Assembly: GCF_900109615.1 (NCBI RefSeq)
Contig: NZ_FOIX01000002.1
Coordinates: 620,001-684,000, forward strand
Direction of reading: 5' to 3'
DNA from: Kaistella antarctica
GTDB taxonomy: Bacteria; Bacteroidota; Bacteroidia; Flavobacteriales; Weeksellaceae
DNA: 64,000 bases
Below, one piece after another: positions 16,797 through 25,617 of the stretch (the stretch's first letter is position 1; every line of letters starts with the position of its first letter). The notes under the pieces were generated by a model that ran no database searches, had not been told where the DNA came from, and saw only the letters and a list, made by a program, of their open reading frames with translations. A program made the position numbers and the translations under genes.

Positions 16797-18845
16797 TTAA
16801 AACTTCATTCTCTGAATCCGAACCGCATTTAAAATCGCCAATAAGGCGACCCCAACATCTGCGAAAACAGCTTCCCACATGGTTGCTAAGCCACCAGCGC
16901 CCAAAATTAAAACTGCCGCTTTCACCACGAATGCCAAGGTGATGTTTTGCCACACAATCTTTTTTGTTTGCTTCCCAATGTTGATGGCCATTGGGATTTT
17001 GCTCGGCATGTCATCCTGAATCACCACATCCGCAGTTTCCACGGTAGCATCACTGCCGAGGCCACCCATCGCAATCCCAACATCACTCAAGGCAACTACG
17101 GGCGCATCATTTACACCATCACCAACAAAAGCTACCGTTTGATTTTTGGCTTTTATTTCCTGTAATTTTTTTACTTTATCTTCTGGAAGCAGATCTCCAA
17201 AAGCATTCTGAATTCCCAGTTCTTGGGCAACATATTGAACCACGGCGTTTTTATCGCCGCTCAACATGGTGGTTTTTATTCCCAGACTTTTTAATTTCTC
17301 GATGGTCAATTTTGCATCTTCTTTAATGCGGTCTGCTACCGTTAAATAACCTACAAATTTTTCATCGTACGAAATGGCAATTAGGGTGTAAACAATTTTG
17401 GTAACCTCTGGATCATAAGAGATTCCGAACTGATCCATTAATTTTAAATTACCAACTAATAAATTCTTTCCATTAATGGTCGCTTTCAAGCCATGTCCGG
17501 CAATTTCTTCCACATCATCTAATTGTAGTTGCGTGTTTACTTCACCCACATATTCATGAATTGCAGTCGCAATCGGATGGGTACTTTTACTCTCCAAAGC
17601 GTTGACCATTTCCAGAATTTCGCTCTGGTTAAAATCATTATTAAAGATAACTTCCTGAACTTTAAAAACACCTTCGGTCATGGTTCCCGTTTTGTCCATC
17701 ACTACGTTTTGAATGTTGGCGATAACATCTAAAAAATTACTTCCTTTAAATAAAATTCCATTTTTACTCGCAGCGCCGATTCCGCCGAAATATCCAAGCG
17801 GAATACTGATGACCAAAGCACACGGACAGGAAATGACCAGAAATACCAGCGCGCGATAAAGCCAGTCGGCGAAAATGTATTCTGCCACGAAAAAGTAAGG
17901 AACAAGGGTAATCGCGATGGCCAGATAAACCACGATAGGAGTATAAACTTTGGCGAATTTGCGAATGAAGAGTTCTGTCGGTGCTTTTTGAGAAGTTGCG
18001 TTTTGAACCATTTCCAAAATTTTACTCAATTTACTATCGGTAAATGCGGTGGTTACTTTGATTTGAGCGAGGGTGTTCAAATTGATCATTCCTGCCAAAA
18101 CTATTTCTCCTTTTGTCTTAGTGTCAGGTTTACTTTCGCCCGTTAACGCTGCCGTATTAAATGAGGCGTTCTCAGAAAGAAGTTCACCGTCTAAACCTAA
18201 TTTTTCCCCAGATTTTAATTGAATAATTTCACCGATTTGTACAGTTTCGGCTTTTCTAATTTCTGGTTTATTGTCCCGAAGAACCGTAACTTCATCGGGT
18301 CGCTGATCTAATAAACTTTTGATATTTGCTTTCGCGCGAGATACCGCGATGGTTTGAAAGACTTCGCCCACAGAATAAAATAACATTACCGCGACCCCTT
18401 CTGGATATTCGCCAATTCCAAAGGCACCAACCGTTGCAATTCCCATCAGAAAAAACTCGGAGAAGAAAGCTCCTTGTTTGATGCTTACAAAGGCTTCTTT
18501 TAAAACAGGAAGTCCCACGGGAAGATACGCGATTGCATACCAACCGATTCTGATCCAGTCTTTAAACCAATCAGGTTTCAGCAAATAGTCGAAATAAAGA
18601 GCGACCATCAATAATGTAAAAGAAATAATACTTGGTAAAAATATTTTCAGCTTACTGCCTTCCATAGTATCGTGATCATGTCCGTCGTGATCGCCATGGT
18701 CGTGGTCGTGAAGATCTGTTCCCGCATCAGCGTGAGATTTATTTTTCTTTATTAATTCTTCAGCGCCGGCGTTGGTGTAGATTTTTTCTTCTTCGGTACA
18801 ACAGATTCTTTTTCCCTGCGCGTTATAAATATGTTGATGTTCCAT
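16797..18845 (-). CDS. heavy-metal P1B-type ATPase (Zn/Cd/Pb type) with His-rich N-terminus
   Basis: A 682-residue metal-exporting ATPase. The membrane metal site SCPCALVISIPLGYFGG is of the Zn2+/Cd2+/Pb2+ type, and the C-terminal membrane region has the matching Asp in EAVFADVGVALLAILN. Catalytic parts are complete: ALTGESKP (actuator), DKTGTMTEG (phosphorylation Asp), the HP motif in KSTHPIATAI, and GDGVNDAPVVALSDVGIAMG. Instead of an HMA domain with CxxC, the N-terminus has adjacent Cys15-Cys16 (RICCTEEE) and a His/Asp-rich stretch (about 38-58). The His stretch would bind zinc. It is probably transcribed with the downstream cryptochrome gene. The exact metal is inferred. Confidence 0.94.
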   Translation of the reverse strand: MEHQHIYNAQGKRICCTEEEKIYTNAGAEELIKKNKSHADAGTDLHDHDHGDHDGHDHDTMEGSKLKIFLPSIISFTLLMVALYFDYLLKPDWFKDWIRIGWYAIAYLPVGLPVLKEAFVSIKQGAFFSEFFLMGIATVGAFGIGEYPEGVAVMLFYSVGEVFQTIAVSRAKANIKSLLDQRPDEVTVLRDNKPEIRKAETVQIGEIIQLKSGEKLGLDGELLSENASFNTAALTGESKPDTKTKGEIVLAGMINLNTLAQIKVTTAFTDSKLSKILEMVQNATSQKAPTELFIRKFAKVYTPIVVYLAIAITLVPYFFVAEYIFADWLYRALVFLVISCPCALVISIPLGYFGGIGAASKNGILFKGSNFLDVIANIQNVVMDKTGTMTEGVFKVQEVIFNNDFNQSEILEMVNALESKSTHPIATAIHEYVGEVNTQLQLDDVEEIAGHGLKATINGKNLLVGNLKLMDQFGISYDPEVTKIVYTLIAISYDEKFVGYLTVADRIKEDAKLTIEKLKSLGIKTTMLSGDKNAVVQYVAQELGIQNAFGDLLPEDKVKKLQEIKAKNQTVAFVGDGVNDAPVVALSDVGIAMGGLGSDATVETADVVIQDDMPSKIPMAINIGKQTKKIVWQNITLAFVVKAAVLILGAGGLATMWEAVFADVGVALLAILNAVRIQRMKF

Positions 18846-19216
18846 TTATTATTGGGTAGTCGTGTTAATGATTTTTATCTTTTTTTTTCAACGATTTGGT
18901 GGTCAAATTTAATACCACGCTTCTTAAAAGTTGGCTAGCCTTTAAATTAAAGTCTGCATTAAAGATAATTAGTTTTAACGAAAATCAGTTGATGACTATT
19001 GATTGTTAAGTTTTCATCTAAGTTCACACGAAAAGATGAGAACTGACAATTGGAAATTTTTCGTTGTAGGTAACTTAAGTAAACGTAAGGATTTACCATT
19101 ACTTTCGAAATAGGTGGAAGAAAAAAAATTAGATGACAGAAATCTAGACGCAGATGCAATGATATTTCTAGAGCTTTGTTTTATGGGAATAAGGAAGGCT
19201 GGAAATCAAATTTGGT
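18846..19216. other. intergenic stretch without recognised features
   Basis: About 370 bases between the P-type ATPase start and a small minus-strand membrane protein gene. A minus-strand open frame at 18959-19159 has no recognisable features and unusual composition and is not supported. The region should contain the ATPase promoter, which I cannot pinpoint. Confidence 0.5.
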
Positions 19217-19375
19217 TTATTTCGCGCTGCAGTCCTGAAACATTTCTGCACCAAAATAGAAAATAAAAAGCCACGCAATTCCTTTTACAGTGAAAAAGAT
19301 AAGGCCGCCGATTCCGACGCGCTTGAACCATTTCTTAAACTTTGAATTTTGATCTTCTGGTTGTAAATTTTCCAT
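19217..19375 (-). CDS. small membrane protein, 52 residues
   Basis: An ATG-started frame of 52 codons. The N-terminal half is charged (QPEDQNSKFKKWFKRVG) and the second half is one hydrophobic helix (about 21-42, GIGGLIFFTVKGIAWLFIFY) ending FGAEMFQDCSAK. The basic residues before the helix favour an inside N-terminus. The layout of polar start, basic cluster, one helix and short Cys-containing tail is what real small membrane proteins look like, and codon use matches the neighbours. No homologue is recognised. It lies upstream of the P-type ATPase on the same strand, with a 371-bp gap. Confidence 0.6.
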   Translation of the reverse strand: MENLQPEDQNSKFKKWFKRVGIGGLIFFTVKGIAWLFIFYFGAEMFQDCSAK

Positions 19376-19589
19376 GATGAACTTTTCTCAAAATTAAGAT
19401 TATTAAATCAGCTAATAAAATTTAAGGGTAAAAATCATATCGATAATTAGAATCACTTTTTATGCTATTCATCGCATTTACAATATTGTTTTCTATTTCT
19501 TAAAATCCTTTAAAATTCAATTAAACTAAGTTAAAATTTTTCTGATTTCAGCAATTTTACTATCTTTAAGGTCAATTCAAAATAATATT

Positions 19590-21140
19590 ATGTCCCAAAA
19601 AATTCAGGATTTTGGAATCGAAAAATCCCTTGCTAACTTAGGAATTACAAAAGAAAATAAAGGCGTCTCCTCAGGCGGGAAATATTTTGCCAGCGGTGAT
19701 TTACTTGAGAGCTATTCACCCACAGATGGAAAACTCATCGCAACAGTACAAACAGCCAATGCAAGTGATTACGATCAAGTCATTGACACTGCGAAAAGTG
19801 CTTATCTAGAATTTCGCCAAATACCAGCTCCCAAAAGAGGTGAATTGGTTCGTCAGTTCGGTTTGAAATTACGAGAATATAAAGATGATTTAGGAAAATT
19901 GGTCTCCTACGAAATGGGGAAATCTTTGCAAGAAGGTTTAGGTGAAGTTCAGGAAATGATCGATATCTGCGATTTTGCAGTCGGCTTATCCAGACAACTT
20001 CATGGGTACACCATGCATTCTGAAAGACCTGGACATCGCATGTACGAACAATATCATCCGCTTGGGATTGTAGGAATTATATCCGCTTTCAATTTCCCAG
20101 TTGCAGTTTGGTCGTGGAATACAGCACTTGCCTGGATTTGCGGAAACGTGACCATCTGGAAGCCTTCAGAAAAAGCACCCCTTTGTGGAATTGCTTGTCA
20201 AAACATTATTATTGAAGTTTTAAAAGAAAACAATCTTCCAGAAGGAATTTCGACCATGATTGTTGGCGATTACACCATTGGAGATCGAATGGTCAACGAT
20301 AAAAATGTTGCTTTGATTTCTTTCACAGGTTCTACCAAAGTTGGAAGATTGGTGGGAACTAATGTGGCTAAAAGATTCGGTAAATCGATTTTGGAATTAG
20401 GCGGAAATAATGCGATTATTTTTACAGAAAATGCGGATTTGAATATGTCCATTATCGGAGCAGTATTTGGCGCAGTTGGAACTGCCGGACAAAGATGTAC
20501 GTCAACACGAAGATTGATTATTCACGAATCTATTTTTGAAGAAGTGAAGAATCGTTTGGTAAAAGCCTACGGACAAATTAAAATCGGGAATCCTTTAGAT
20601 GAAAATAATCATGTTGGCCCTTTGATTGACAAACAAGCTGTTGAGCAATATTTGGATTCCATCGAAAAATGTAAAAAAGAAGGCGGAAAATTCGTTGTTG
20701 AAGGCGGAGTTTTGGAAGGTGAAAATTTCGACTCCGGTTGCTACGTAAAACCATGTATCGCAGAGGTTGAAAATTCGTACGAAATTGTGCAGCATGAAAC
20801 TTTTGCACCGATCCTTTATATAATGAAATACAAAACTCTGGACGAAGCAATCGCTATGCAGAACAATGTTCCTCAAGGTTTAAGTTCTGCGATTATGACC
20901 ACAGATATGCGTCAGGCGGAATTGTTCCTTTCTCAACTTGGTTCTGATTGTGGAATCGCGAATGTGAATATCGGGACTTCTGGGGCGGAAATCGGTGGTG
21001 CATTCGGTGGTGAAAAAGAAACTGGGGGAGGCAGAGAATCCGGTTCCGATGTCTGGAAATACTATATGAGAAGACAAACGAATACCATTAATTATACTGA
21101 TAGTTTGCCTTTAGCGCAAGGAATTAAATTTGATTTGTAA
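19590..21140 (+). CDS. pcd: aldehyde dehydrogenase, ALDH7/antiquitin type: piperideine-6-carboxylate (aminoadipate semialdehyde) dehydrogenase
   Basis: A 516-residue NAD-dependent aldehyde dehydrogenase. Catalytic Cys303 lies in GQRCTSTRR and general base Glu269 in LELGGNNAI; the fold segments [18 protein letters not shown] and [10 protein letters not shown] are typical of the antiquitin (ALDH7) group, as is the C-terminal [23 protein letters not shown]7 enzymes oxidise alpha-aminoadipate semialdehyde, in equilibrium with piperideine-6-carboxylate. The lysine 6-aminotransferase gene lat follows about 400 bases downstream on the same strand, so the two genes together convert lysine to 2-aminoadipate, as lat and pcd do in Flavobacterium lutescens. 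A small GIY-YIG element is inserted between them. Confidence 0.93.
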   Translation: MSQKIQDFGIEKSLANLGITKENKGVSSGGKYFASGDLLESYSPTDGKLIATVQTANASDYDQVIDTAKSAYLEFRQIPAPKRGELVRQFGLKLREYKDDLGKLVSYEMGKSLQEGLGEVQEMIDICDFAVGLSRQLHGYTMHSERPGHRMYEQYHPLGIVGIISAFNFPVAVWSWNTALAWICGNVTIWKPSEKAPLCGIACQNIIIEVLKENNLPEGISTMIVGDYTIGDRMVNDKNVALISFTGSTKVGRLVGTNVAKRFGKSILELGGNNAIIFTENADLNMSIIGAVFGAVGTAGQRCTSTRRLIIHESIFEEVKNRLVKAYGQIKIGNPLDENNHVGPLIDKQAVEQYLDSIEKCKKEGGKFVVEGGVLEGENFDSGCYVKPCIAEVENSYEIVQHETFAPILYIMKYKTLDEAIAMQNNVPQGLSSAIMTTDMRQAELFLSQLGSDCGIANVNIGTSGAEIGGAFGGEKETGGGRESGSDVWKYYMRRQTNTINYTDSLPLAQGIKFDL

Positions 21141-21160
21141 AAAATAAAAAGTTTGTAAAA

Positions 21161-21187
21161 TTGTCAGTCTGAGCTTGTCGAAGACTT
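21161..21187 (+). repeat. left inverted repeat of GIY-YIG element
   Basis: 27 bases beginning TTGTCAGTCTGAGC and ending CGAAGACTT, matching the reverse complement of 21492-21518 at 25 of 27 positions. The GIY-YIG start codon lies nine bases inside it. Confidence 0.9.
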
Positions 21188-21195
21188 TTTCACAA

Positions 21196-21489
21196 ATGAT
21201 TATCTACTATGTATACATATTAAAATGTTCTGACAATTCTTATTATACAGGAATTACTAACGATTTGTTAAGAAGAGTTGATGAACATAATGATGGAATA
21301 AACCCTACATGTTATACATATAACACAAGACCTGTCGAGTTGGTGTTTTCTTCTGAATTTATAGATGTTAATCTGGCGATTTCATTTGAAAAGCAAGTAA
21401 AGGGTTGGAGCAGAAAAAAAAAAGAGGCGATAATACGTGGAGATTGGAATTTATTACCAGAATTATCTAAGAATAAAATGAAAATATAA
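21196..21489 (+). CDS. GIY-YIG nuclease domain protein (YhbQ/UPF0213-like) in a minimal repeat-bounded element
   Basis: A 97-residue single-domain GIY-YIG protein: YVYILKC and SYYTGITNDLLRRV correspond to the two strand motifs and the catalytic Arg, and SFEKQVKGWSRKKKEA contains the metal-binding Glu. The frame is also open upstream to a TTG at 21175, but that TTG lies inside the left repeat, so ATG 21196 is chosen. The stop is two bases before the right repeat (21492-21518), so the element consists of little more than this gene and its repeats. It separates pcd from lat. Whether the protein acts on the repeats is unknown. Confidence 0.88.
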   Translation: MIIYYVYILKCSDNSYYTGITNDLLRRVDEHNDGINPTCYTYNTRPVELVFSSEFIDVNLAISFEKQVKGWSRKKKEAIIRGDWNLLPELSKNKMKI

Positions 21490-21491
21490 TG

Positions 21492-21518
21492 AAGGCTTCG
21501 ACAAGCTCAGCCTGACAA
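21492..21518 (-). repeat. right inverted repeat of GIY-YIG element
   Basis: 27 bases reading AAGGCTTCGACAAGCTCAGC then CTGACAA on the plus strand; inverted copy of 21161-21187 with two mismatches. The core GCTTCGACAAGCTCAG is a type of sequence widely dispersed in Bacteroidota and other bacterial genomes. Confidence 0.9.
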
Positions 21519-21548
21519 AAATTAAAAGTAATTATAAAACTAAAAAAT

Positions 21549-22883
21549 ATGAATAACGCAATTGCATCTCATCCAGAACCGACCAATACGGTAAAAGAAA
21601 CGCTATCAAGACACATGCTTGCTGACGGTTTCGATTTCGTAATGGATTTTGATAAGTCACACGGTTCCTGGATTCATGACCGAATTACCGGAAAAAATTA
21701 CCTCGATATGTTTTCGATGTTCGCTTCGGCGTCCATCGGTTATAATCATCCTTATTTAATGGAGAGATCCGCCTGGCTTGGAAAAATGGCGGTAAATAAA
21801 CCGACTTTAGCTGACGTTTATTCGCAGGAATTCGCAGATTTCATGACCGTTTTCGAAAGAGTTGCTATTCCCAAAGAATTACAATATTGTTTCTTTATTG
21901 AAGGTGGAACAATGGGTGTAGAAAACGCCATGAAAGCCTGTTTTGACTGGAAAACCAGAAAGAACTTTGAAAAAGGACTTGATTTAGAAGCTGGGATTTG
22001 TATCCATTTCAAGCAAGCGTTCCATGGTAGAAGTGGTTATACATTGAGTTTAACCAATACTTCTGATCCTAGAAAATATCAGTATTTTCCCAAATTCGAT
22101 TGGCCTAGAATTTTAAATCCTCATCTAAATTTCCCGATTACTGAAGAGAATTTAGAAGAAACGATTAAACATGAAAATTTAGCGCTTTTAAATATTACCG
22201 AAGCGATTCTTTCCAATCCGAATAAAGTGGCGTGCATCATTATCGAACCGATTCAGGCAGAGGGTGGCGACAATCATTTCCGTGATGAGTTTTTCGTGGG
22301 TTTAAGAAATATATGCGATGAGAATGAAGTTCTTCTGATATTTGATGAAGTACAGACTGGTATTGGTCTAACAGGAAAAATGTGGGCTTTCGAACATTTC
22401 AGTGTACAGCCAGATATTATTTCTTTTGGTAAAAAAGCACAGGTTTGTGGAGTATTAGCTAACAAAGAAAAATTTGATGAAATTCCAAACAACGTCTTTA
22501 GAGAAAGCTCCAGAATCAATTCTACTTTTGGTGGAAACTTTATTGATATTTTGCGATTTCAATTAATTTTAGAAGTCATTGAACAAGAAAACTTGGTAGA
22601 AAATGCTAGAGTTGTGGGAGAGTATTTAGTTTTAGGCTTACAAGGTTTAGCACAGACATATCCCAACATAATTACAAACCCAAGAGGTCGAGGTTTAATG
22701 TGTGCGATGGATTTACCTACTGGGCCAGAACGTGATCATTTGCAGGCATTATTGTACGAAGAAAATGTTATTATTTTGTCTTGTGGAGATCGTTCAATTC
22801 GCTTCCGTCCGCATTTAAATGTGAGTACTGAAGAAATTCAAATGGCGCTTGATAAGATTGAGGTTTGTCTTGCTAAGATGTAA
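21549..22883 (+). CDS. lat: L-lysine 6-transaminase
   Basis: A 444-residue class III aminotransferase of the lysine 6-aminotransferase type. It transfers the epsilon-amino group of lysine to 2-oxoglutarate, giving aminoadipate semialdehyde, the substrate of the ALDH encoded upstream. Recognisable segments are YLDMFSMFASASIGYNHPY near the N-terminus, FFIEGGTMGVENAMKACFDW, KQAFHGRSGYTLSLTNT, the PLP-binding Asp in LLIFDEVQTGIGLTGKMWAF and the Schiff-base Lys in SFGKKAQVCG. The length is normal. In its present position it sits behind the GIY-YIG element, which may have separated it from a promoter shared with pcd. Confidence 0.95.
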   Translation: MNNAIASHPEPTNTVKETLSRHMLADGFDFVMDFDKSHGSWIHDRITGKNYLDMFSMFASASIGYNHPYLMERSAWLGKMAVNKPTLADVYSQEFADFMTVFERVAIPKELQYCFFIEGGTMGVENAMKACFDWKTRKNFEKGLDLEAGICIHFKQAFHGRSGYTLSLTNTSDPRKYQYFPKFDWPRILNPHLNFPITEENLEETIKHENLALLNITEAILSNPNKVACIIIEPIQAEGGDNHFRDEFFVGLRNICDENEVLLIFDEVQTGIGLTGKMWAFEHFSVQPDIISFGKKAQVCGVLANKEKFDEIPNNVFRESSRINSTFGGNFIDILRFQLILEVIEQENLVENARVVGEYLVLGLQGLAQTYPNIITNPRGRGLMCAMDLPTGPERDHLQALLYEENVIILSCGDRSIRFRPHLNVSTEEIQMALDKIEVCLAKM

Positions 22884-22994
22884 TTATAGAAATGAATTCA
22901 AATGGTTTTTCTTTAAAAAGTTTTTAAATTCTTAAAATATTCTAGTCGTAACTAAAGAAAATATAATTTTTTTTTGTAGCTTTAAGATTCGAAA

Positions 22995-23249
22995 ATGAAA
23001 AGAATTATGGAAAGAGAAACGAGAGTAGCGGTTTTTGAAAGTGAAAATCCTTCAGAAATACAACTGGTAAAATCAAAATTAGAAGCACAGAAAATAACCA
23101 GTTTTTTAAACGACAATTACATGTCCTTCACCACCACACCCACTGCAAATACAGTAAAAGTGATGGTTAATCTGACAGACGAAAAAAAAGCATTTGCTGT
23201 TATTGATAAGATGCTAAAAGAAACTGAATTTAATCCAAGTACTAACTAA
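22995..23249 (+). CDS. DUF2007-like putative signal-transducing small protein
   Basis: An 84-residue cytoplasmic protein resembling the DUF2007 family, whose members have a single small ferredoxin-like domain. The pattern VAVFESENPSEIQLVKSKLE (transition between first strand and helix), then KITSFLNDNYMS and VKVMVNLTDEKKAFAVIDKM, fits that fold. ATG codons at 22995 and 23007 are both possible. It is preceded by TAGCTTTA, close to the -7 consensus, and followed by a strong terminator, so it is a single-gene unit. The function is not known. Confidence 0.7.
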   Translation: MKRIMERETRVAVFESENPSEIQLVKSKLEAQKITSFLNDNYMSFTTTPTANTVKVMVNLTDEKKAFAVIDKMLKETEFNPSTN

Positions 23250-23286
23250 AACTGAGTTCATATATTTTAAATTTTACTTTTTTACA

Positions 23287-23320
23287 GAAATCGAAGTCAC
23301 TTGTGGCTTCGATTTTTTTT
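23287..23320 (+). terminator. hairpin terminator after the DUF2007-like gene
   Basis: AAATCGAAG / CTTCGATTT stem followed by eight T. Confidence 0.88.
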
Positions 23321-23399
23321 ATTAAGAGAAAGGCTTATTGGTGAGATGAAAAATTATTTGATGATTAAAACTTTGACCTAATTTCAATCTACCTTCTTT

Positions 23400-25127
23400 C
23401 TATAATTTGTCCTTCATCATTTTAATAAATACGGAGGGTTTCAACTCGAACTTCCTACGGAAGTTATCTGAAAAATTTTCTGCACTCGAAAATCCAGCAA
23501 TGTTAGCCAGTTCTTTTACATCCATATTAATGTATTTTACATCAGTTTTCAAATGATCAATAATATAGTCTAACCGAAGATCGCTAATGTACAGCGCAAA
23601 ATTTTTACCTTTATAGGTGTTGATAATTTTTGAAAAATACGTCGAGTTCGTTCCCAAGTCTTCACTTAATGATTTTTGCGAGATCTGTGGATCCAGAAAT
23701 TTATTGTCATTTTCAAAGATTTCTAGTTGCTTTAAAATGTTTTCGACAAAAATAGGATTGAGCCCCGAAATTTTATTATAAAAATCATAATCGAACTTCT
23801 GTTGATGCTGATAATCACTGGCATCTAAAAGTAATTCTTCATCAGGGACATCGTCGGTCTTTTGTTGCGCAAGAATTTCGTCAAATCTCTTTTTGTATTT
23901 TTGTTTTTCTTGATGAATTCGGAATGCAAAGAATACAAAAGCAAAGGCAAGAACTATTACGAGCGTTATAAAAAATATTCTTTGCGTGTGAAGTGAACTT
24001 TCAATTTCGTTTTTCTCTGCAATTAATTTTTTGGTGTCGTATTCTTTGACAATCCTTTGGTAGAGATATTTATAATTTTTTTCGTAAGATTTGTCAAGAA
24101 ACATCAGTTTGTCAATATATTCCAATTGTTTCTTTGTGTTTCCCGTAGACTTATAATATTTAATTAGGATCTCGTAGGCAGATCGAAAATTTGGATCGAG
24201 TTTTTTTGTTTTATTATAATGTTTATCAATTTCCTCTAAGTATTTAACAGCTAATTTTTCTTTACCGGTATACCAATAAGAAAGACCTAAATAGTAAACT
24301 TCAGTATTATGTTGCCATTGATCATTGTATAATCGAATTGCTTCAGACAATTTTGAAATAGCGGTTGTATAATCTTTTGAATAATACGCGTTAGTTCCTT
24401 CAGACGAAACAAAATACGGAACATACTGATCAAGTTTATTTTTTTCAAGATACTCGAATGCCTCAGTCAAAAGCGTTTTATTTTCCTTGAACTTACCCAA
24501 TTTTGTATTAGAATCGATAAGACTCATGAGTGAGTAGATGTAATACATTTCGTAATTTTTTCCGAAAGAATTTTTGTTTTGCAAATTTTCTTTAAAAAAT
24601 TTCAGGCAGATTACCAGTTCTTTATTTGCATCATCATATTGCCCAAGATAAATTTTGTTTTGAGCAATTATATAAATTGTTTTATTAAAAATATAAATAT
24701 TACCGGATTCTTGTGATAATTTATTAGCTACCAAGATGTCATCTAGCGCTTTTTCATAAAACTCTTCAGACATATTGATATTACCACGATTAAGGTAGCC
24801 TTCAACTATTATTTTTTTTGTATCAGACTTTTTACTAATTAACAGCGCGCTATCAGCGTATTTAATATTTAAAGGATAAAGGCTTGCAATGCTGGCATAT
24901 CGATAAGCGTAAAATAGAGCTTCATTGTTTTGATCTGTTTTAGATTTTTTAATGTAGAAATTAATCAGTTCCCACATCTTTGCGGGATCAGTATTACTGT
25001 ACTCATCTATCTTTCTTTCAATTTCTTCATTGGTTAAATCTGAGTAAACAACGGTTTGCGCGTGAAAATTTGTAAAAAGATTGACGAAAAGTAGAAAAAG
25101 AATAATGAAATGATATTTCAAAGTCAT
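23400..25127 (-). CDS. membrane-bound TPR/AraC-type transcriptional regulator
   Basis: A 575-residue one-protein sensor-regulator. A signal sequence (YHFIILFLLFVNLFTNFHAQ) is followed by an exported region of TPR-like helical repeats (about 30-370), one membrane helix (about 380-402, IFFITLVIVLAFAFVFFAF), and a cytoplasmic tail ending in an AraC-type helix-turn-helix (about 475-575, with SQKSLSEDLGTNSTYFSKII and VKELANIAGFSSAENFSDNF). The layout suggests that a periplasmic ligand or protein bound by the TPR part alters DNA binding at the inner membrane. This class is common in Chryseobacterium relatives; targets are usually unknown. A tiny lipoprotein gene is divergent across 186 bases and is the obvious candidate target or ligand. 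Confidence 0.88.
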   Translation of the reverse strand: MTLKYHFIILFLLFVNLFTNFHAQTVVYSDLTNEEIERKIDEYSNTDPAKMWELINFYIKKSKTDQNNEALFYAYRYASIASLYPLNIKYADSALLISKKSDTKKIIVEGYLNRGNINMSEEFYEKALDDILVANKLSQESGNIYIFNKTIYIIAQNKIYLGQYDDANKELVICLKFFKENLQNKNSFGKNYEMYYIYSLMSLIDSNTKLGKFKENKTLLTEAFEYLEKNKLDQYVPYFVSSEGTNAYYSKDYTTAISKLSEAIRLYNDQWQHNTEVYYLGLSYWYTGKEKLAVKYLEEIDKHYNKTKKLDPNFRSAYEILIKYYKSTGNTKKQLEYIDKLMFLDKSYEKNYKYLYQRIVKEYDTKKLIAEKNEIESSLHTQRIFFITLVIVLAFAFVFFAFRIHQEKQKYKKRFDEILAQQKTDDVPDEELLLDASDYQHQQKFDYDFYNKISGLNPIFVENILKQLEIFENDNKFLDPQISQKSLSEDLGTNSTYFSKIINTYKGKNFALYISDLRLDYIIDHLKTDVKYINMDVKELANIAGFSSAENFSDNFRRKFELKPSVFIKMMKDKL

Positions 25128-25290
25128 GAAATCTTAATAAAATGATTATTAGTGAGATAAGTTATTTTTGTTCATTAGTTTTACAATAATACTGCAATTT
25201 TTTTTAAATAACTGCATATAATTTACAATAACCTTGCGATTTTTTATAAACTAACGGTTGTTTTTTTTGCTTCATACTTCCTAAGTAGAA

Positions 25291-25298
25291 TACATTTG
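25291..25298 (+). promoter_or_regulatory. Bacteroidota -7 promoter box of the 76-residue lipoprotein gene
   Basis: TACATTTG, an exact TAnnTTTG match 15 bases before the ATG; a TTTTG that could serve as the -33 element ends at 25269, about 21 bases upstream. Confidence 0.6.
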
Positions 25299-25313
25299 TA
25301 AAAAATAAAACAT

Positions 25314-25544
25314 ATGAAAAAATTAGCGTTTATCTCAGCAGTAGTTTTCACTACATTAACGATACAATCTTGCAGACAGGCTGACGAAGTATTATCTCCA
25401 GAAGAAGCAGCAACTTTGCAAAGAGTACAGGACTCTTCAGCCACATCATTACAAATGGATAATGCTAATTCTGTAAATACAAATCAAAATAATAACACAG
25501 CTTCTTTTGTTGATGGAGAAATTTTACCTCCACCAAAAAAGTAA
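25314..25544 (+). CDS. small lipoprotein, 76 residues
   Basis: An exported small lipoprotein: KKLAFISAVVFTTLTIQSC gives a clear signal and lipobox with Cys20. The mature part is only 57 residues, acidic near the start (DEVLSPEEAATLQRVQ), then rich in Asn, Ser and Thr, and ends DGEILPPPKK. No domain is recognised. It is divergent from the membrane TPR/AraC regulator, has a consensus promoter box and a very strong terminator, so it is a complete single-gene transcript. It could be regulated by, or serve as ligand for, that regulator; both are inference. Confidence 0.78.
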   Translation: MKKLAFISAVVFTTLTIQSCRQADEVLSPEEAATLQRVQDSSATSLQMDNANSVNTNQNNNTASFVDGEILPPPKK

Positions 25545-25582
25545 GCTTTTAATAAGAATTTTTTTTTCATCATTTGTGTTGG

Positions 25583-25617
25583 TTCTTTCGCGAATTTATT
25601 CGCGAAAGAATCTTTTT
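25583..25617 (+). terminator. strong hairpin terminator after the small lipoprotein gene
   Basis: A 13-bp perfect stem TTCTTTCGCGAAT / ATTCGCGAAAGAA with a TT loop, followed by TCTTTTT. Confidence 0.93.

Noticed and set aside
18959-19159. 66-codon minus-strand frame
   Set aside because: No recognisable features, no signal or membrane pattern that looks coherent; probably chance frame in AT-rich DNA.
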